The position numbers and the translations under genes were made by a program. From Gordionus sp. m RMFG-2023 (Eukaryota > Nematomorpha > Gordioida > Chordodea > Parachordodidae): 64,000 nt of DNA. Below, in pieces: positions 36,001 to 47,139 of the stretch. The DNA is taken from the NCBI RefSeq assembly GCF_954871325.1, contig NC_088775.1:67061561-67125560 (forward strand), read 5' to 3'. The stretch's first letter is position 1, and every line of letters starts with the position of its first letter. The notes below the pieces were generated by a model. The model saw only the letters and a list, made by a program, of their open reading frames with translations, had not been told where the DNA came from and did no database searches.

Positions 36001-37400
36001 TATTGGCTAATCGATTTTAAAATTTTAGGGACTGGCAACCGGGATTCCTCGAAAAATTAGGGGAAGAATTTAACAAGGATCTAAATCTATTTGATATTTT
36101 GATGCCTATTAGAAGGGAATGAGGTAAGCATGACATATCCCAGACGAGCCTTTAATCGCCGAGTCAAGACCTTAAAGATATGACATCGGGACGCTTGTAA
36201 TCCTCATCTAAAAGGCCTAAGAACTTTAAACAATTGGGAAAACCTGCGGATATCAAAGATTTACCGATATATCAATTAAGATTGTCGTTCCGCAAAAAGC
36301 GGTCTTGATTTTAAGGCAAAAGAAATGAGTCAATCTGCAAGTGTTAATAGAAAAAAGAAGATATGGTGATTTGGAACACATCATTCGCGAATAACATTTC
36401 CCCTCCCCACTCAAAATCACGTCTGGTCATTCGTATATTTTTCCCGTTTCTAAGTAATTGAAGACTAGTTAGCTGGAGACAGAGTTTTAAAAAAAAAGAC
36501 ATATTGAAGCATAGGAATTATGAAGCTCTTATGGCTAGAAACGGAGTGTCTGGAACCTTGGAGAATAAATAAGTGAGCCAAGATTGTTTGGTCGAATTAA
36601 GAATTGGTACAATTAACTGGAATATAAATCCGAGATAAAAGGAAGCTAACAAATGCCACTAGATTGGGAAATCAAAGGTCTTCTTAGTAAGTGGGCAAAA
36701 AGGTGAAGGGCCAATTAAAATCAAAAAATTTTAGGACTATGAGATTCGATGAAATGTTCAAATTTTAATTTAAAAGAATTTAGAAATTGAAAGGCTGGAA
36801 AAGATTTAAAGATGTGCAAGAATTTGGATAGAAAAAAATATTTTGATGAGGAGAAAAAAATGATGGGAAAGGTGAGAAAAAAATGATGGGAAAGGTGAGA
36901 AAAAAATCAGAGAAATAAAAAGGGTTTCAATCAAAATTCTCAAAAAAAGAAAATAAAAACCGATAAGATAACCTAAAAAAAATAGAGTCATCGTGAAAAA
37001 TTATCTTTAAAATGGGAGGGAAAGATAATATTCTTATTGTTTTCATGTTTAAGGAAGAGCCAATTTTAGAGGTCTCAAACTCAACATACTCAATAGCTGA
37101 AATAACAATTTAAAGGAACACCAAAAGAACAGTGGTCAAGATGCCATATATTTATATCATTCTTAGTTTTTTAACCAAGTCAGTCATGAATACTTAAAGC
37201 GAGCAAGGAATGGCTTTTGCTGGATTCTTTGGAAGAATAAAGTAAACTCCAAATTTGAGTAACGAGAAGAAAACACAGCAAGGGTTGAGAAAATTATGTT
37301 TAGGAAATTTTTAAAGAAGGAAGGCAGTAATGAACTCCAATGAGTGCTATTGAAGACATTCTAGAAGTCAAATTTACGATTTTTATCAAATTCAACATTT
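36000..37400. other. Repeat-derived stretch, unrecognised
   Basis: A short plus-strand coding-like patch lies at about 36030-36120 (DWQPGFLEKLGEEFNKDLN). At 36848-36912 a 23-bp unit (GAAAAAAATGATGGGAAAGGTGA) is repeated about two and a half times. The rest may be more of a decayed minus-strand LINE. Confidence 0.35.
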
Positions 37401-38300
37401 ATTAAAATAAGAGCAATGAGAGATATCAATTCGTAACCACCTCCGACTCCAAAACCTAACTGGGAAATGGCCTTTGAACTCATCCTGCTTATTACGCCCT
37501 TGGCAACTAATTTAGGAAAAACGACTTACTGTGGATCTAATACACCCGTTTGGTTTGGGTAATGACACAAGGGGTGCATCAAAAAGAATAGGACATATAA
37601 GAAGAATAACTTCCTGTGGAGATATTTAGATAATTCAGTAAAAAATTTTAGCAAGTATTATAAAACCGTTATCAGGATACTGGATAAAGTCAACAAAAAT
37701 GGTATGAAGCAGTCGAAAAACCTGTCGTCTCCTTTTGAACTTAAGCACATCACAGGTATGGATGAATGTATGGGAGGACCAGTAGCTGCTTTTCGAGAAG
37801 TTATTATAAAGTATTGACATTGATGTTAGAAATTATATCATCAGAAGTCATAATTAAAGCAGTACTGCTAACCAAGGATCTAATTTTTCAGGGGTCAATA
37901 TTCTGAGGAGAGCGTTAGGAATAAATAAATGAGATGGGGTAAATTCATCTATAAGAATATTATCAAAATTCAACACCTTATCCTTAATAAAAACTGTGAA
38001 TTCTTTATTTAATTTCTGGAACCAAACTGGGAAGCAAAAACTAATTAGATCTAGCCATAAGGGTGTGGAAGAGAAATATAAATTCAAATTGTTTAGGAGA
38101 AAAGAGGAACTATGAAGATTCTGAGGGAGCTGAATGGATTCTAGATAGAACTGAAGATTTACAAGTATCAAGTGTGTTAACTAAACTTGATGAACTATCA
38201 TTTGGTCTAATAAAAGGATCAGGGAATAGGGAGTTCCAGAATTAAGGCATGGTAGTGAACAATTTTTCCTAAAATCAAATTAAGAAAAATTTCTTATATG
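37400..38300 (-). pseudogene. LINE reverse transcriptase fragment, minus strand
   Basis: Minus-strand frames read like the N-terminal half of a LINE polymerase. One block (37854-38171) has FSSTPLWLDLISFCFP. The next (37635-37820) has DVLKFKRRRQVFRLLHTIFV. Then comes LVSLPKPNGCIRSTV (about 37540-37580), the reverse-transcriptase motif equivalent to SKPDGG at 30.65 kb. Orientation is opposite to the two larger LINE pieces. The fragment is broken by stops and ends before the catalytic region. Confidence 0.6.
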
Positions 38301-39440
38301 CAAATATGGCAACAACATATACCATGATAAAATTTAAAGGAAGAAAACTAAAGAGATTGGAATGAAATGAATAAAAAAATCAAAAGGTTTCAGAGGGAAG
38401 AAAAGATATACGAGTTGATGTATAAAATAAACAATATTAAATAATGAATAGTATACTAAATATTTTATTCACCTAGAGGTCATTTCTTTTGTGCTTTAAT
38501 GTAATAACTGATTGATAGCTAAATTTAATTATTTACATTTATTATTTTATTGTGTGATAAATAATAGCTTAATTTGAATATTTACCGTCATTGTATGTTT
38601 ATTAGGAGACGAATTTTAGGATTTATTATTCATAAACATTTTAAATATTTTGTTATATAAAGGATGATTATCTTATATGAAAGGACCCTTATATTATCGT
38701 CCATAAAAGCAAGGGAAACATTGTTTCTCTAGAAATTTTTCTTAAAAAATTCCTAAATAAGATTTAAATAATTTTAATACTATATCAAAAAATTTAATCT
38801 GACTAAAAAAATGAATAAAACGTTAAAAAATTGTGTTATTTTTACTAAGTTACAAATTTACAATTATTTTTAATACGTTAAAAAAAATATAGATGAGGGA
38901 AGCAAATTTAATATGTTTATTTTTTTTAAATAAATAAAAGAAAAAAATCATGCTCATAATGAAATATTTTTGGTGTAATTTTTTTATTACGAATCGCTTT
39001 TTTCATAATAAATAAAGAAAAAATAATGCGAATGAAGTGTAATTTTACGCTAAAAATTGTTTTAATAAATAAAAAAGGGAGTGTAAATCAGAACCCAAAC
39101 CCTGAAACCTTCGAACCCTTAATATTTTACTGCATCCAAATCCGAACTCTTATTTAAAATTTTGGGTTCAGTATTAGACCTACCATATGTCTGGCTTTAG
39201 GTTGCGCACTCCTGCTTAGTGAATTACTTTCCCCCTAAAAACGCGACCAAATGTCCCGCGAAATGAAAAAATTAAAAAATCCCGCTAAATAGCCATAAAT
39301 CTTAAAATTTCAAAAATAGCTATAAATTTTATTCATATTCTATAAAATTTCTTTATTTTCCGGAAAATTTTTAAATAAACAACTTTAGACATGTAAAATA
39401 TGCCCATTTAAAAAAGTTGTAATGAATGTGAAATGTCAGA
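38300..39440. other. Non-coding intron sequence
   Basis: The stretch is AT-rich. At 39080-39200 there is a short AACCC/GGGTT-rich inverted pair (AACCCAAACCCTGAAACC and its partner), probably a remnant of the GGGCC-type elements. Confidence 0.3.
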
Positions 39441-39444
39441 ATCG

Positions 39445-39615
39445 ATTTTTAAAACGACTCAATTAAAATTTAGGCAAAATATTATATAAGCCTATGGATT
39501 TTGTTCATAGATGGCAGAAAGGTTTGGACCTCTATGCCAGATCTCGAGGTTTACATAATATTTTTTGCCAAAATCGTAATAGGGTGGTTTTTAAAAATAA
39601 TAGGGTTTTTAACAA
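39445..39615. mobile_element. TAGTGTTG-type short element, partial
   Basis: It shares TTTTGTTCATAGATGGCAGAAAGGTTTGG and the TTTTTAAAA/GCC pattern with the elements at 9771 and 46003. The outer ends are lost. The reading frame that opens at 39494 starts inside this element and then runs into hAT coding sequence, so its first part is not real protein. Confidence 0.5.
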
Positions 39616-39619
39616 CCCT

Positions 39620-40215
39620 ATTGATAACAATTCTATATTAAAGGCAAATTGCACAATTTGTTCTTGCAAATTTTTCATAAGGTTTGGGGGCTATATGATG
39701 TTAATCGACATGATACGACAAAAAAAACATTTATCTTATTTAAAAAAATATTGATCATTCACAAAATATTCAACTAATAAATCTGATAGAAGAAATGAAA
39801 AGTTGCTATAGCAGAAGTTACATGTTTATTATTCTATAACATACTTTTTTAGAGAATTATCAGCAGATTGCAGTCAACTATTTACAAATCAATATTTACA
39901 GACTTTAAGATTGCTTCACACTTTCATTGTGAACACACTAAAAGCACTGCAATTGCAAAAAATATTTTAGGACCGTATTCAAAAAAAATGATATGAAAAG
40001 ATTTTCTATATCTATGCAACAAAATGCTGCTAAAAGGGCATAATATTTTTCCAGTTGATATTGTATCAATAACAATGAAGTGCTTTTATGAATTTAACAG
40101 ATCAACAAATAAAGTAAAGGAACTTAAAAAAGATGGCATATGTATTGAAAAGGCAGATCTAATCATAAATTTGGCCAAAATTCTGTTACTAATATTCTTT
40201 CATTCATGCTGGCTA
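39620..40215 (+). pseudogene. hAT transposase N-terminal remnant (MYM/TTF type)
   Basis: A zinc-finger-like block at 39640-39740 (NCTICSCKFFIRFGGY with later His residues) fits the N-terminal finger of hAT proteins of the TTF/zinc-finger-MYM group. At about 39890-40000 another frame gives FTDFKIASHFHCEHTKSTAI, a conserved block of the same group (ATxFxCxxTKTxAI pattern). Several stops and frame changes separate the blocks. A C-terminal piece of the same kind of protein lies at 47.3-48.4 kb, but SLMAP exons intervene, so they are different insertions. Confidence 0.6.
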
Positions 40216-40223
40216 CTATAGTG

Positions 40224-40401
40224 TAGTGGTATTAAATAACTCAATTAGAGCCGATTTTTAAAAATGGCTCAAGATTTTAGTCAGAAAAATTTGCCAAAGC
40301 CTTGAGATTTAATCTTCAGGCTTACTTTATTTTCTTATGGATAAAATATTGAGTTAGCCGTTTTTAAAAATAGACTCTAGTCGAGCCATTTAACAACACT
40401 A
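40224..40401. mobile_element. TAGTGTTG-type short element
   Basis: The left end TAGTGGTATTAAATAACTC and right end GAGCCATTTAACAACACTA form imperfect inverted repeats. GAGCCGATTTTTAAAAATGGCTC and AGCCGTTTTTAAAAATAG sit just inside. Length 178 bp. No coding and no clear target duplication. Confidence 0.7.
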
Positions 40402-40409
40402 TACATGGG

Positions 40410-41110
40410 TACAAATTTTAAATTATTATGATATGAATATTTTGCAAAAAGAAAAGAATACTAGGAGAATATATCAAACCAAAAATATTTTTAAAAGATA
40501 AGAAGGTAGGAAATTATATCTAGAAAAAAATACATCTTCTCAACAAATTCAAGGTCTTCATGCTCCAGAGTTAAAATACTATTTGAACTAATATTCTTAC
40601 CCCAACTGCTTTCTGTCCTTTATAATTTTAATGGGTTATTTTTTTGAAAAAAACAGAATAGTTTAAATAAAAAACAGTGTTATAAATTAATTTTTAAATC
40701 TGTGCATTTTAATTATTCTACTTAATATTTAGGTAAAATTAAAGCTTATGATAATTTTTTTAAATCATTTACACATTTGTATTCATTTTTTAAGGAGATG
40801 GGGGTGATGAATGGAGAATGAGGGGGGGGGGGGGCAATTTTGAAATTTTTATAAAATTTTAAATTGCCCATGGAGGAATTACTATGGTCCCCCTCCTAGT
40901 CTGTGTGCATATTTCTTATGCAATATGTAAACATTTGTAAGAATAATTTTTAGAACTATGGTTAAACTCTCCCACCATTTGTTTGACAATATGGCAACCC
41001 TGGTTTCAATTACCATTATTATAATTATTAAATTTTGTTTTAAGTGAATTGAGATCTAATTTATGAAAATCCCTTGCCTTAAGTATAAATTTAAAAGAAT
41101 TTTCTGAGCA
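40410..41110. other. Non-coding intron sequence
   Basis: The stretch is AT-rich with a G-run at about 40824-40834. It is followed by CCCATGGAGG...CCCCCTCCTAG at 40867-40900, resembling inner parts of the CAGTGGCGTAGC-ended elements. Confidence 0.3.
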
Positions 41111-41114
41111 TAAC

Positions 41115-41906
41115 CTTTTTATAAATTTCTAATTCAGTTTCAAGAACTAAGATACGTGACAACAGTGAATCTTCATCAATCATTGCCTTTAAATAAAAAG
41201 TAATTTAAATTATTTAAGGGTATTACTTTCCAAGATTCTGATGTTGAATTTAAAATTTCCTCTAGTATTTCATTGAAATCATTTTGTTTTTTATTTAAGT
41301 TAATTTCTTTAATTTTGACTTCGCTAATAATTTGACTAAGTTTATGTATATCACCCTGTGATAAAGCTACCAGACTAAAAATATATGATTGAATAATTAA
41401 GCAAAGAAAATTACTTTGGTAAGGCTTCACTCCCATCAGGATGATACAATGAGACTTGAGAAATAATACAAGAGTGCACAACTATATCATAAAAAAATTA
41501 TATAAAAGTATGTTCAACATAAAAACCTTGATTGTCAGTCACATCTACACCAAATTGGATCTCATCATTTGAAAATATCTCATAGGGGTTACTCTCTTCA
41601 CAACCTTCACTCAATCTTTGTTTGTTAGCAAAGGTTCCATTACTACTTTTTGTATCTTTAAGAAAAAACTTATCAACAATTTTTATGCATATAAGAATAT
41701 TAAATTACTTTTGCATTTTCATACCAAATAATAGCATGATTTCTTGAAAGAACCTTACAATCAAAAATAGCATTATTTTTATGAGGCTTTATTTTTCCAA
41801 CTGCCCGACCAATTTTACATGGCTCGTCTAAATAAACTTCTCGAAAATCGCAACTATATGCTGGCGTTATTGGGCGCAATAGCAATCTACTGTATTTTGA
41901 ATTCAT
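41115..41906 (-). CDS. SLMAP: SLMAP-like protein, exons 1-5 (FHA domain)
   Basis: Five minus-strand exons: 41709-41906, 41527-41668, 41415-41481, 41227-41374 and 41115-41186. The four introns are 40, 45, 40 and 40 nt. The start ATG at 41906 gives [15 protein letters not shown]. The FHA domain follows closely after: [33 protein letters not shown], then [17 protein letters not shown] and IQFGVDV. The GR, SRNH and SSNGT phosphothreonine-binding residues are all present. Exon 3 encodes [11 protein letters not shown], equivalent to LFLPDGMEA in vertebrate SLMAP. Exons 4-5 start the coiled coil, with [18 protein letters not shown] matching the vertebrate SWQALIDEDRLLSRLE. SLMAP is a tail-anchored STRIPAK subunit whose FHA domain binds phosphorylated MST1/2 in Hippo signalling. 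A C-terminal membrane anchor was not seen in the window. All splice sites are GT-AG. Confidence 0.92.
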
Positions 41907-41999
41907 AGATTATGATATTACAAAAGACCATGTGTATTATTGGGGATCGATATGCCAAGTCGTCATATAGCAATTTTCTAAATAACATTTGCTAAACAC

Positions 42000-43650
42000 C
42001 AACCATAATTTTATTAGTATCTCTAAGGATGGGACCATCAAGTTGGTTTCAGACAAAAAAGATCTTTACTTGATTCCTACCAAGAACCACAGGATTGGCA
42101 AGCGCCATCTTATGGGTTAGCCTCCAGCTTTTAAGAAATAACGATTTTTTAAAAATATTATGACAGCAGTATCTATCCAAATGGAAAATAAACAAAGTAC
42201 CATTATGATAGCTAGTGCCTTAATCTGTTTCGTTAACTTTGTACTACTGGAGATAAAAACAATTCTTCAAAATAATAATGCTTCTAAATATAATAATTTC
42301 ATCTCTTTATATAAACGTATATTTAAATACTAAATTTAAATAAAATATAAATTAGAATAACGTAAAACAAAATATTAGTTATTAAGAAAAATAAGATAAA
42401 TATTTTTCTAAGATAATTAAATATTTCGTGCAAGTAATAAAACGTTTTTCAACATTTTTTGCATAATATAATATAAAGTAAAATAAACGATTATATATTT
42501 TAAAAATAAAATAAACTAATTATACATATTAAGAATCATTTTTCTCTTTAATTTTAGTTTTACACATCGTATATGATCTTATTTCTTATCAGAGGGGTTC
42601 GGTTTTTCTGGTATGTTGGAGGATTATTTTCAAAGTTGAATATAAAAATCTAGTATTGTTAATAAGTGATTGTACTGTATTTGTACTGGTATTTTATTTT
42701 ATTTTATCATAACAGGATAACATTATGTGGAATATTCGATTTAGATGAATGGAAACTACTATATATTCTTATTTCATTCTATATTATTTATGTAGTAATT
42801 CTATGGATTTAAAATAGATAAGATTACTAAATTTATATCTCCTTTTATAATTATAATTTTATTACTCACTTTATTCTACCTTCTTCCAAATTCTTATTAA
42901 CTATTAAAAAATACATATTTTTCTATACATCCTTCAATTAATATTATCTTATTTTTTTATACATATTCTTAAATTTCCCCATGTATATATTATAATTTTC
43001 CGATGTGCTCACTACATCATGTCATCGCTAAGTCATGTCATCGCTACGTCATATAATTAGTACGTATTTATATATTTATTTTTTATTATATTCATTTATA
43101 TTATGGCAATACATAAATTAATAATATTTTTTTAATATCCATTCTTAACCCCTTACCCATATTATAATTTAAACTCTGATATCTCCTGATTTGTATTCCT
43201 TCGCCATTTGTTATTCATGGGAATTTCTGATTTCATACCATTTATAATTCCCAGGGTGCACTTCCTCCAGCCTAAGGCTGGGCTATGATAAATCAATTAG
43301 AAATTTAACTAACTCCAGTGTAGCGTGATTAATTAACTCCCCTTATCACATACCTCTGAGTTAAGTAATAACTATGATACCTTTGATAAATAGTGTTAAG
43401 GAGGGAGTTGATTAGTAACAAAAATATTAATTACAATGTAAAATGATAGGGAGAGTTATATGATCATGCATTTTTTTAATATTACTGAAATTCTTGTAAA
43501 TTTAATTTTTGATATTAAATTTGATTTTCGAATTTAAATTTTGAATCGAATTTTAATTTTATTTATCTAATTTGTGAAATTAGACATCCTATTCAAAAAG
43601 TAACTTGTTCACGTAAAAAGTAAAATATTTTATTATTTTAATATAAAAAT
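42000..43650. other. Upstream region of SLMAP, no gene seen
   Basis: The stretch is very AT-rich. At 43010-43060 a short tandem of CATCGCTAAGTCATGT-like units occurs. At 43330-43410 there is a short inverted pair, TAATTAACTCCCC against GGAGGGAGTTGATTA. The SLMAP promoter should lie just above 41906, but I see no motif that identifies it. Confidence 0.3.
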
Positions 43651-46002
43651 ATTAAATAGTGAATCTCGATGTTATCAATGATATTTATAATTACCTTAAA
43701 TGCAAAACCTACCCAAACTTTTATGCCGGCGATCATGGCTTAAAAAGAAACCTTAGAGTCAAATGTGCCAAATTTTTCTTAGAGAATGACAAATTATACC
43801 ATCACCTACATAATGCTGTAGTTATCTCACTCTTTAGCCAACAACAAAAACTTTTAGTCTCATTCCATGGAGGATGTGAGACAAATCTCACAGAAATCAT
43901 TATCAGGTCACTTTGGAATCAACAAGACATATGATAAAATAGTTGAAAGGTATATTTACACTATTTATAACATAATTTTATAAACTGGTTTAAGTATTGT
44001 TTCTAAATTTTTATGAATATTACTGATAAATTCCACAATTTATAAGCTAGGATACAGTATTCAATATAAAATTCTCTTTCAATTAATAAAATATTGTTTT
44101 AAAATATTGCTTAAATTTTGCTTGATATCACCCAAAAAGCTTGCAACACTTCTAAAATGTACTTTAACATAATCAGGTAGTAAATATTACTCAGTTTTAA
44201 CCTGATATGACCCAAAAAGCTTGCACCACTTTTAGAAAGAATTTATAACTTTAAAAACTTATACATCAAGCAGTACCAATATACTCGGCTCTTTCAATTG
44301 ATAGGAAAAAAAATTTAAATTTAACCTTTAACAAATTTCTTTTAACATGCTTAAAACTTTAAAAACAATATAGCATTTCAATTATGTCTTTTAGATAATG
44401 GTGGCAAAGAATGCGGCAAGTATCATTGACTTTGTAAAATCATGAGACCTATGTCAAAGATACAATACTCGATTTGACAAAACAAGTTTGGAAATGCAGT
44501 CTTTTCCTATTCCATCTAAGGTATGGACACAAATAGGAGTAGACCTATGTTCATTGCCACATAGCATTGATGGGTTCAAATATGCTGCTGTTGATTATTT
44601 TTTAAAATATATCGAAGCACAGCCTATAAAGGATAAGACAGCCCATTCAGTGACCCTCTTTTTATACTCACTGTTATGCAGGCATGGCAGAGTCAAGGTT
44701 GATGAAATTTTTATAATATAATGATATTTATCATATTTATAGGTCCAAATTTATGATCAGGGGCGCGAGTTTGTAAACCAAGTGAGCAATGAATATCACA
44801 AACTCGTGGGAACCCAGCAGAGAGTGACAAGTGCCTACCATCCTCAGGCTAATGGCATGGTAGAGCGAGCCAATCGTACTCTTCAAAATTCCCTCTTGAA
44901 GTGTACAAAAAGCAATGAGAAAGATTGGCCTGGAGTTCTCCCTGGTATTGTATTTGCCTACAATTCAAGGCATGAATCCTCAAAATTTACGCCATATGAG
45001 ATGATGTATGCCAGGAAAGCTTTACTGCCCTGTGAGGTATGATGTATATATCATTATTTTTATAAAATTATTATACATAATAAATATTTATTTTTATTAT
45101 TTAAGGATGATAGAGAACCAGAAACAGATCTTGACGATCTTTTTGATACAGATTATGACTGCAATTTCCAAAGAAGGGCAGATAATATGGAGGGCATATT
45201 CAAGACTGCAACAAAAAATATTATAAAGGCTCAGCTTAAGCAGCAACGAGATTATAAAACTCGTAATGCTGCTAAAAGGCACTTTATCACATAAATGATA
45301 AAGTGCTTGTGTGGAATAATCGTCGAGCTGACAGGAAAGGAGGGAAAATGTTGCAGCCTTGGGTAGGTCCTTATACAATTGTTAATAGTAAATTTATTAT
45401 TTTTTAACAAAATATTTATACATATTTACGCAATGTATAATTATCCTCTTCAACAGGAAAAATTTTACATATTAAGGCTAATATAAGTAATTTAAAGCAC
45501 TATATAGAGGGGAACAAAGGTATTATTTTTTAAATATATGAATATAACTTTTTTTTAATGGTAAAGATACAGTCAAAAAAATTACACATTGTGAAACTAT
45601 AGAGGGTGTTCAAGATCAAGGTAATATCAGTTTATTCATAAAATAATATTGAACAAATAATTAAGTTTGTAGGCTTCTTAAAACTATAGTTGGAGAAGGA
45701 GAAGGTAAACAAATGCATTTGGGAAAAAGGAAAATATATTTTTAATTATTATATTTTCATTAGAAGAAGCAATATTTGAAGAAATGTCCTGTGGAATAAT
45801 AAAAGTTTCAGGAGAAAATATTATTTTTTAAAAATTGGAAAAATTTTATTTTTGATAAATCTAAAATTCTAGGGTTGGAATTTAGAAAGGATGATACTAA
45901 AATAAAACGTGTCAAGAGAAAGGGTATAATGCATAAAATTTTTTAATATATTTTTTTGGATACAGATACTTTTGGTGAAGATCCAATAATAGCTATTAAA
46001 AG

Positions 46003-46221
46003 TAGTGTTGTATAACGGCTCGTTTTGAGCCGATTTTTAAAAACGGCTAATTCAACATTTCATCCAGAAAAATATTACGCAAGCCTAAAAATTTTGTTCA
46101 TAGAAGGAACAAAGGTCTAGACATATATTATCGAAATCTGGAGGCTTAAATAATTTCTGGCTAAAAAATTGAGTTAGCCGTTTTAAAAAATCGGCTCAAA
46201 ACGTGCCATTTAACAACACTA
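46003..46221. mobile_element. TAGTGTTG-type short element inside Ginger region
   Basis: Well-preserved inverted ends: TAGTGTTGTATAACGGCTCG at the left and GTGCCATTTAACAACACTA at the right. TTTTGAGCCGATTTTTAAAAACGGCT and its inverse lie just inside. Length 219 bp. It lies between the integrase and OTU blocks. The flanks ATTAAAAG and ATTGAGGA match only partly. Confidence 0.8.
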
Positions 46222-46329
46222 ATTGAGGAAGGATATATAGGTGTACAAGATCAGGGTGTAAATATTTTTTAAAAATATGTTATTATTTAATTATCAAATT
46301 TAGATAACCCAAATTATTGTGGAAGCAAT

Positions 46330-46917
46330 AATACCAAAAAAAATTGGTAAACTTTTTCTGCCCACAACAAGGAACTGAAAGGTATATCACTCTAAACGGT
46401 TCAATTTCAAAGTAATTGGACGTTATCCCAAGATAAAATATGGTATATTAAAAGAGATTTTCACAACCGATCATATTGTGGGTGATGGGAACTGTTTTTT
46501 TAGGTTAGTATCTATATATAATATTTAATTATTAGCCATGTTTATAGGTGTATAAGTCAAGAGATATCAAATAGCCAGGAAAATTATAATTACCTTAGGG
46601 AGGAATGCTTTCTTTTTATGAGGAGCGAAGATTTCAAATTGGAAATGGGAAAATTTATAGGATATCCTGTAGAGGAATACCTAGTTAACAGAAATGTTAT
46701 GGGAAACGGTGTCTGGGCAACAGAGGTGGGAATATTATCTATGGCCACATTGTTGCAGATAAATATATTAATCTATACCCAATATAAGTGGGCTTATTAT
46801 TCGCCTATGAAATTTTTTAATAATATTAAAATATTTAAAGAAAATATTTATTTATGCAATGAAAATAACAAAGTTATTTTTATAAAAAGTACAATAGACA
46901 TCCTTTTTATAAGTTGA
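46330..46917 (+). CDS. OTU-family cysteine protease, two exons
   Basis: The last 26 or so codons before the donor at 46503 are open and end HIVGDGNCFFR. After a 44-nt intron (46504-46547, GT-AG), the second exon runs open to a TGA at 46917. It contains CISQEISNSQENYNYL, GNGVWATEVGILSMATLL, then INILIYTQYKWAYYSP and ends near IYLCNENN. DGNC with catalytic Cys (codon 46493) and the W-A-T-E-x-G motif are signatures of OTU deubiquitinases. The His usually found near the end is not evident, so activity is doubtful. The region before about 46400 has a stop and the true start is unclear. It lies downstream of a Ginger-like integrase on the same strand. From memory, Ginger-type elements can carry such accessory proteases, so it is probably element cargo rather than a host gene. 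Confidence 0.7.
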
Positions 46918-47139
46918 ATTCTATTCAATTGCAAATTTAAATTATATTTATTGTATTTTATATTTTTTTATATTTATTACAATTTAGTTGAAAGATGATA
47001 ATTGATAAGTATCTTTTTGTTAAATGTCATTGTACTCTATATTTTTATTAATAGTTATTTTTATAAAAAGTACAATAGTTTGACATGCTTTTTATAAATT
47101 GAATTCTATTCAATTGAAAATTTAAATAGTAACAGCTTA

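Larger units (their letters stand above)
43650..46920 (+). mobile_element. Ginger-like integrase element with OTU protease
   Basis: Integrase coding blocks on the plus strand are separated by host-like introns. A zinc-binding N-domain lies at about 43655-43980, with SGHFGINKTYDK. The catalytic core has D in GVDLCSLP (codon 44542), D in YDQGREFVNQ (44755) and E in NGMVERANRT (44863). This gives a D-x35-E spacing. A GPY/F-type end (LQPWVGPYTIV) lies at about 45350-45385. The intron 45037-45105 is 69 nt. There are a few breaks, including in the N-domain. No reverse transcriptase is nearby. Introns plus a Gypsy-like integrase without polymerase point to the Ginger DNA transposons rather than an LTR element. 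An OTU-like protease follows on the same strand. Terminal inverted repeats were not found. A domesticated gene remnant is the alternative. Confidence 0.65.

Noticed and set aside
39494-39754. Single gene of 86 codons
   Set aside because: Its first half is inside a short TAGTGTTG-type element and only its second half is hAT-like, so it is a chance fusion.
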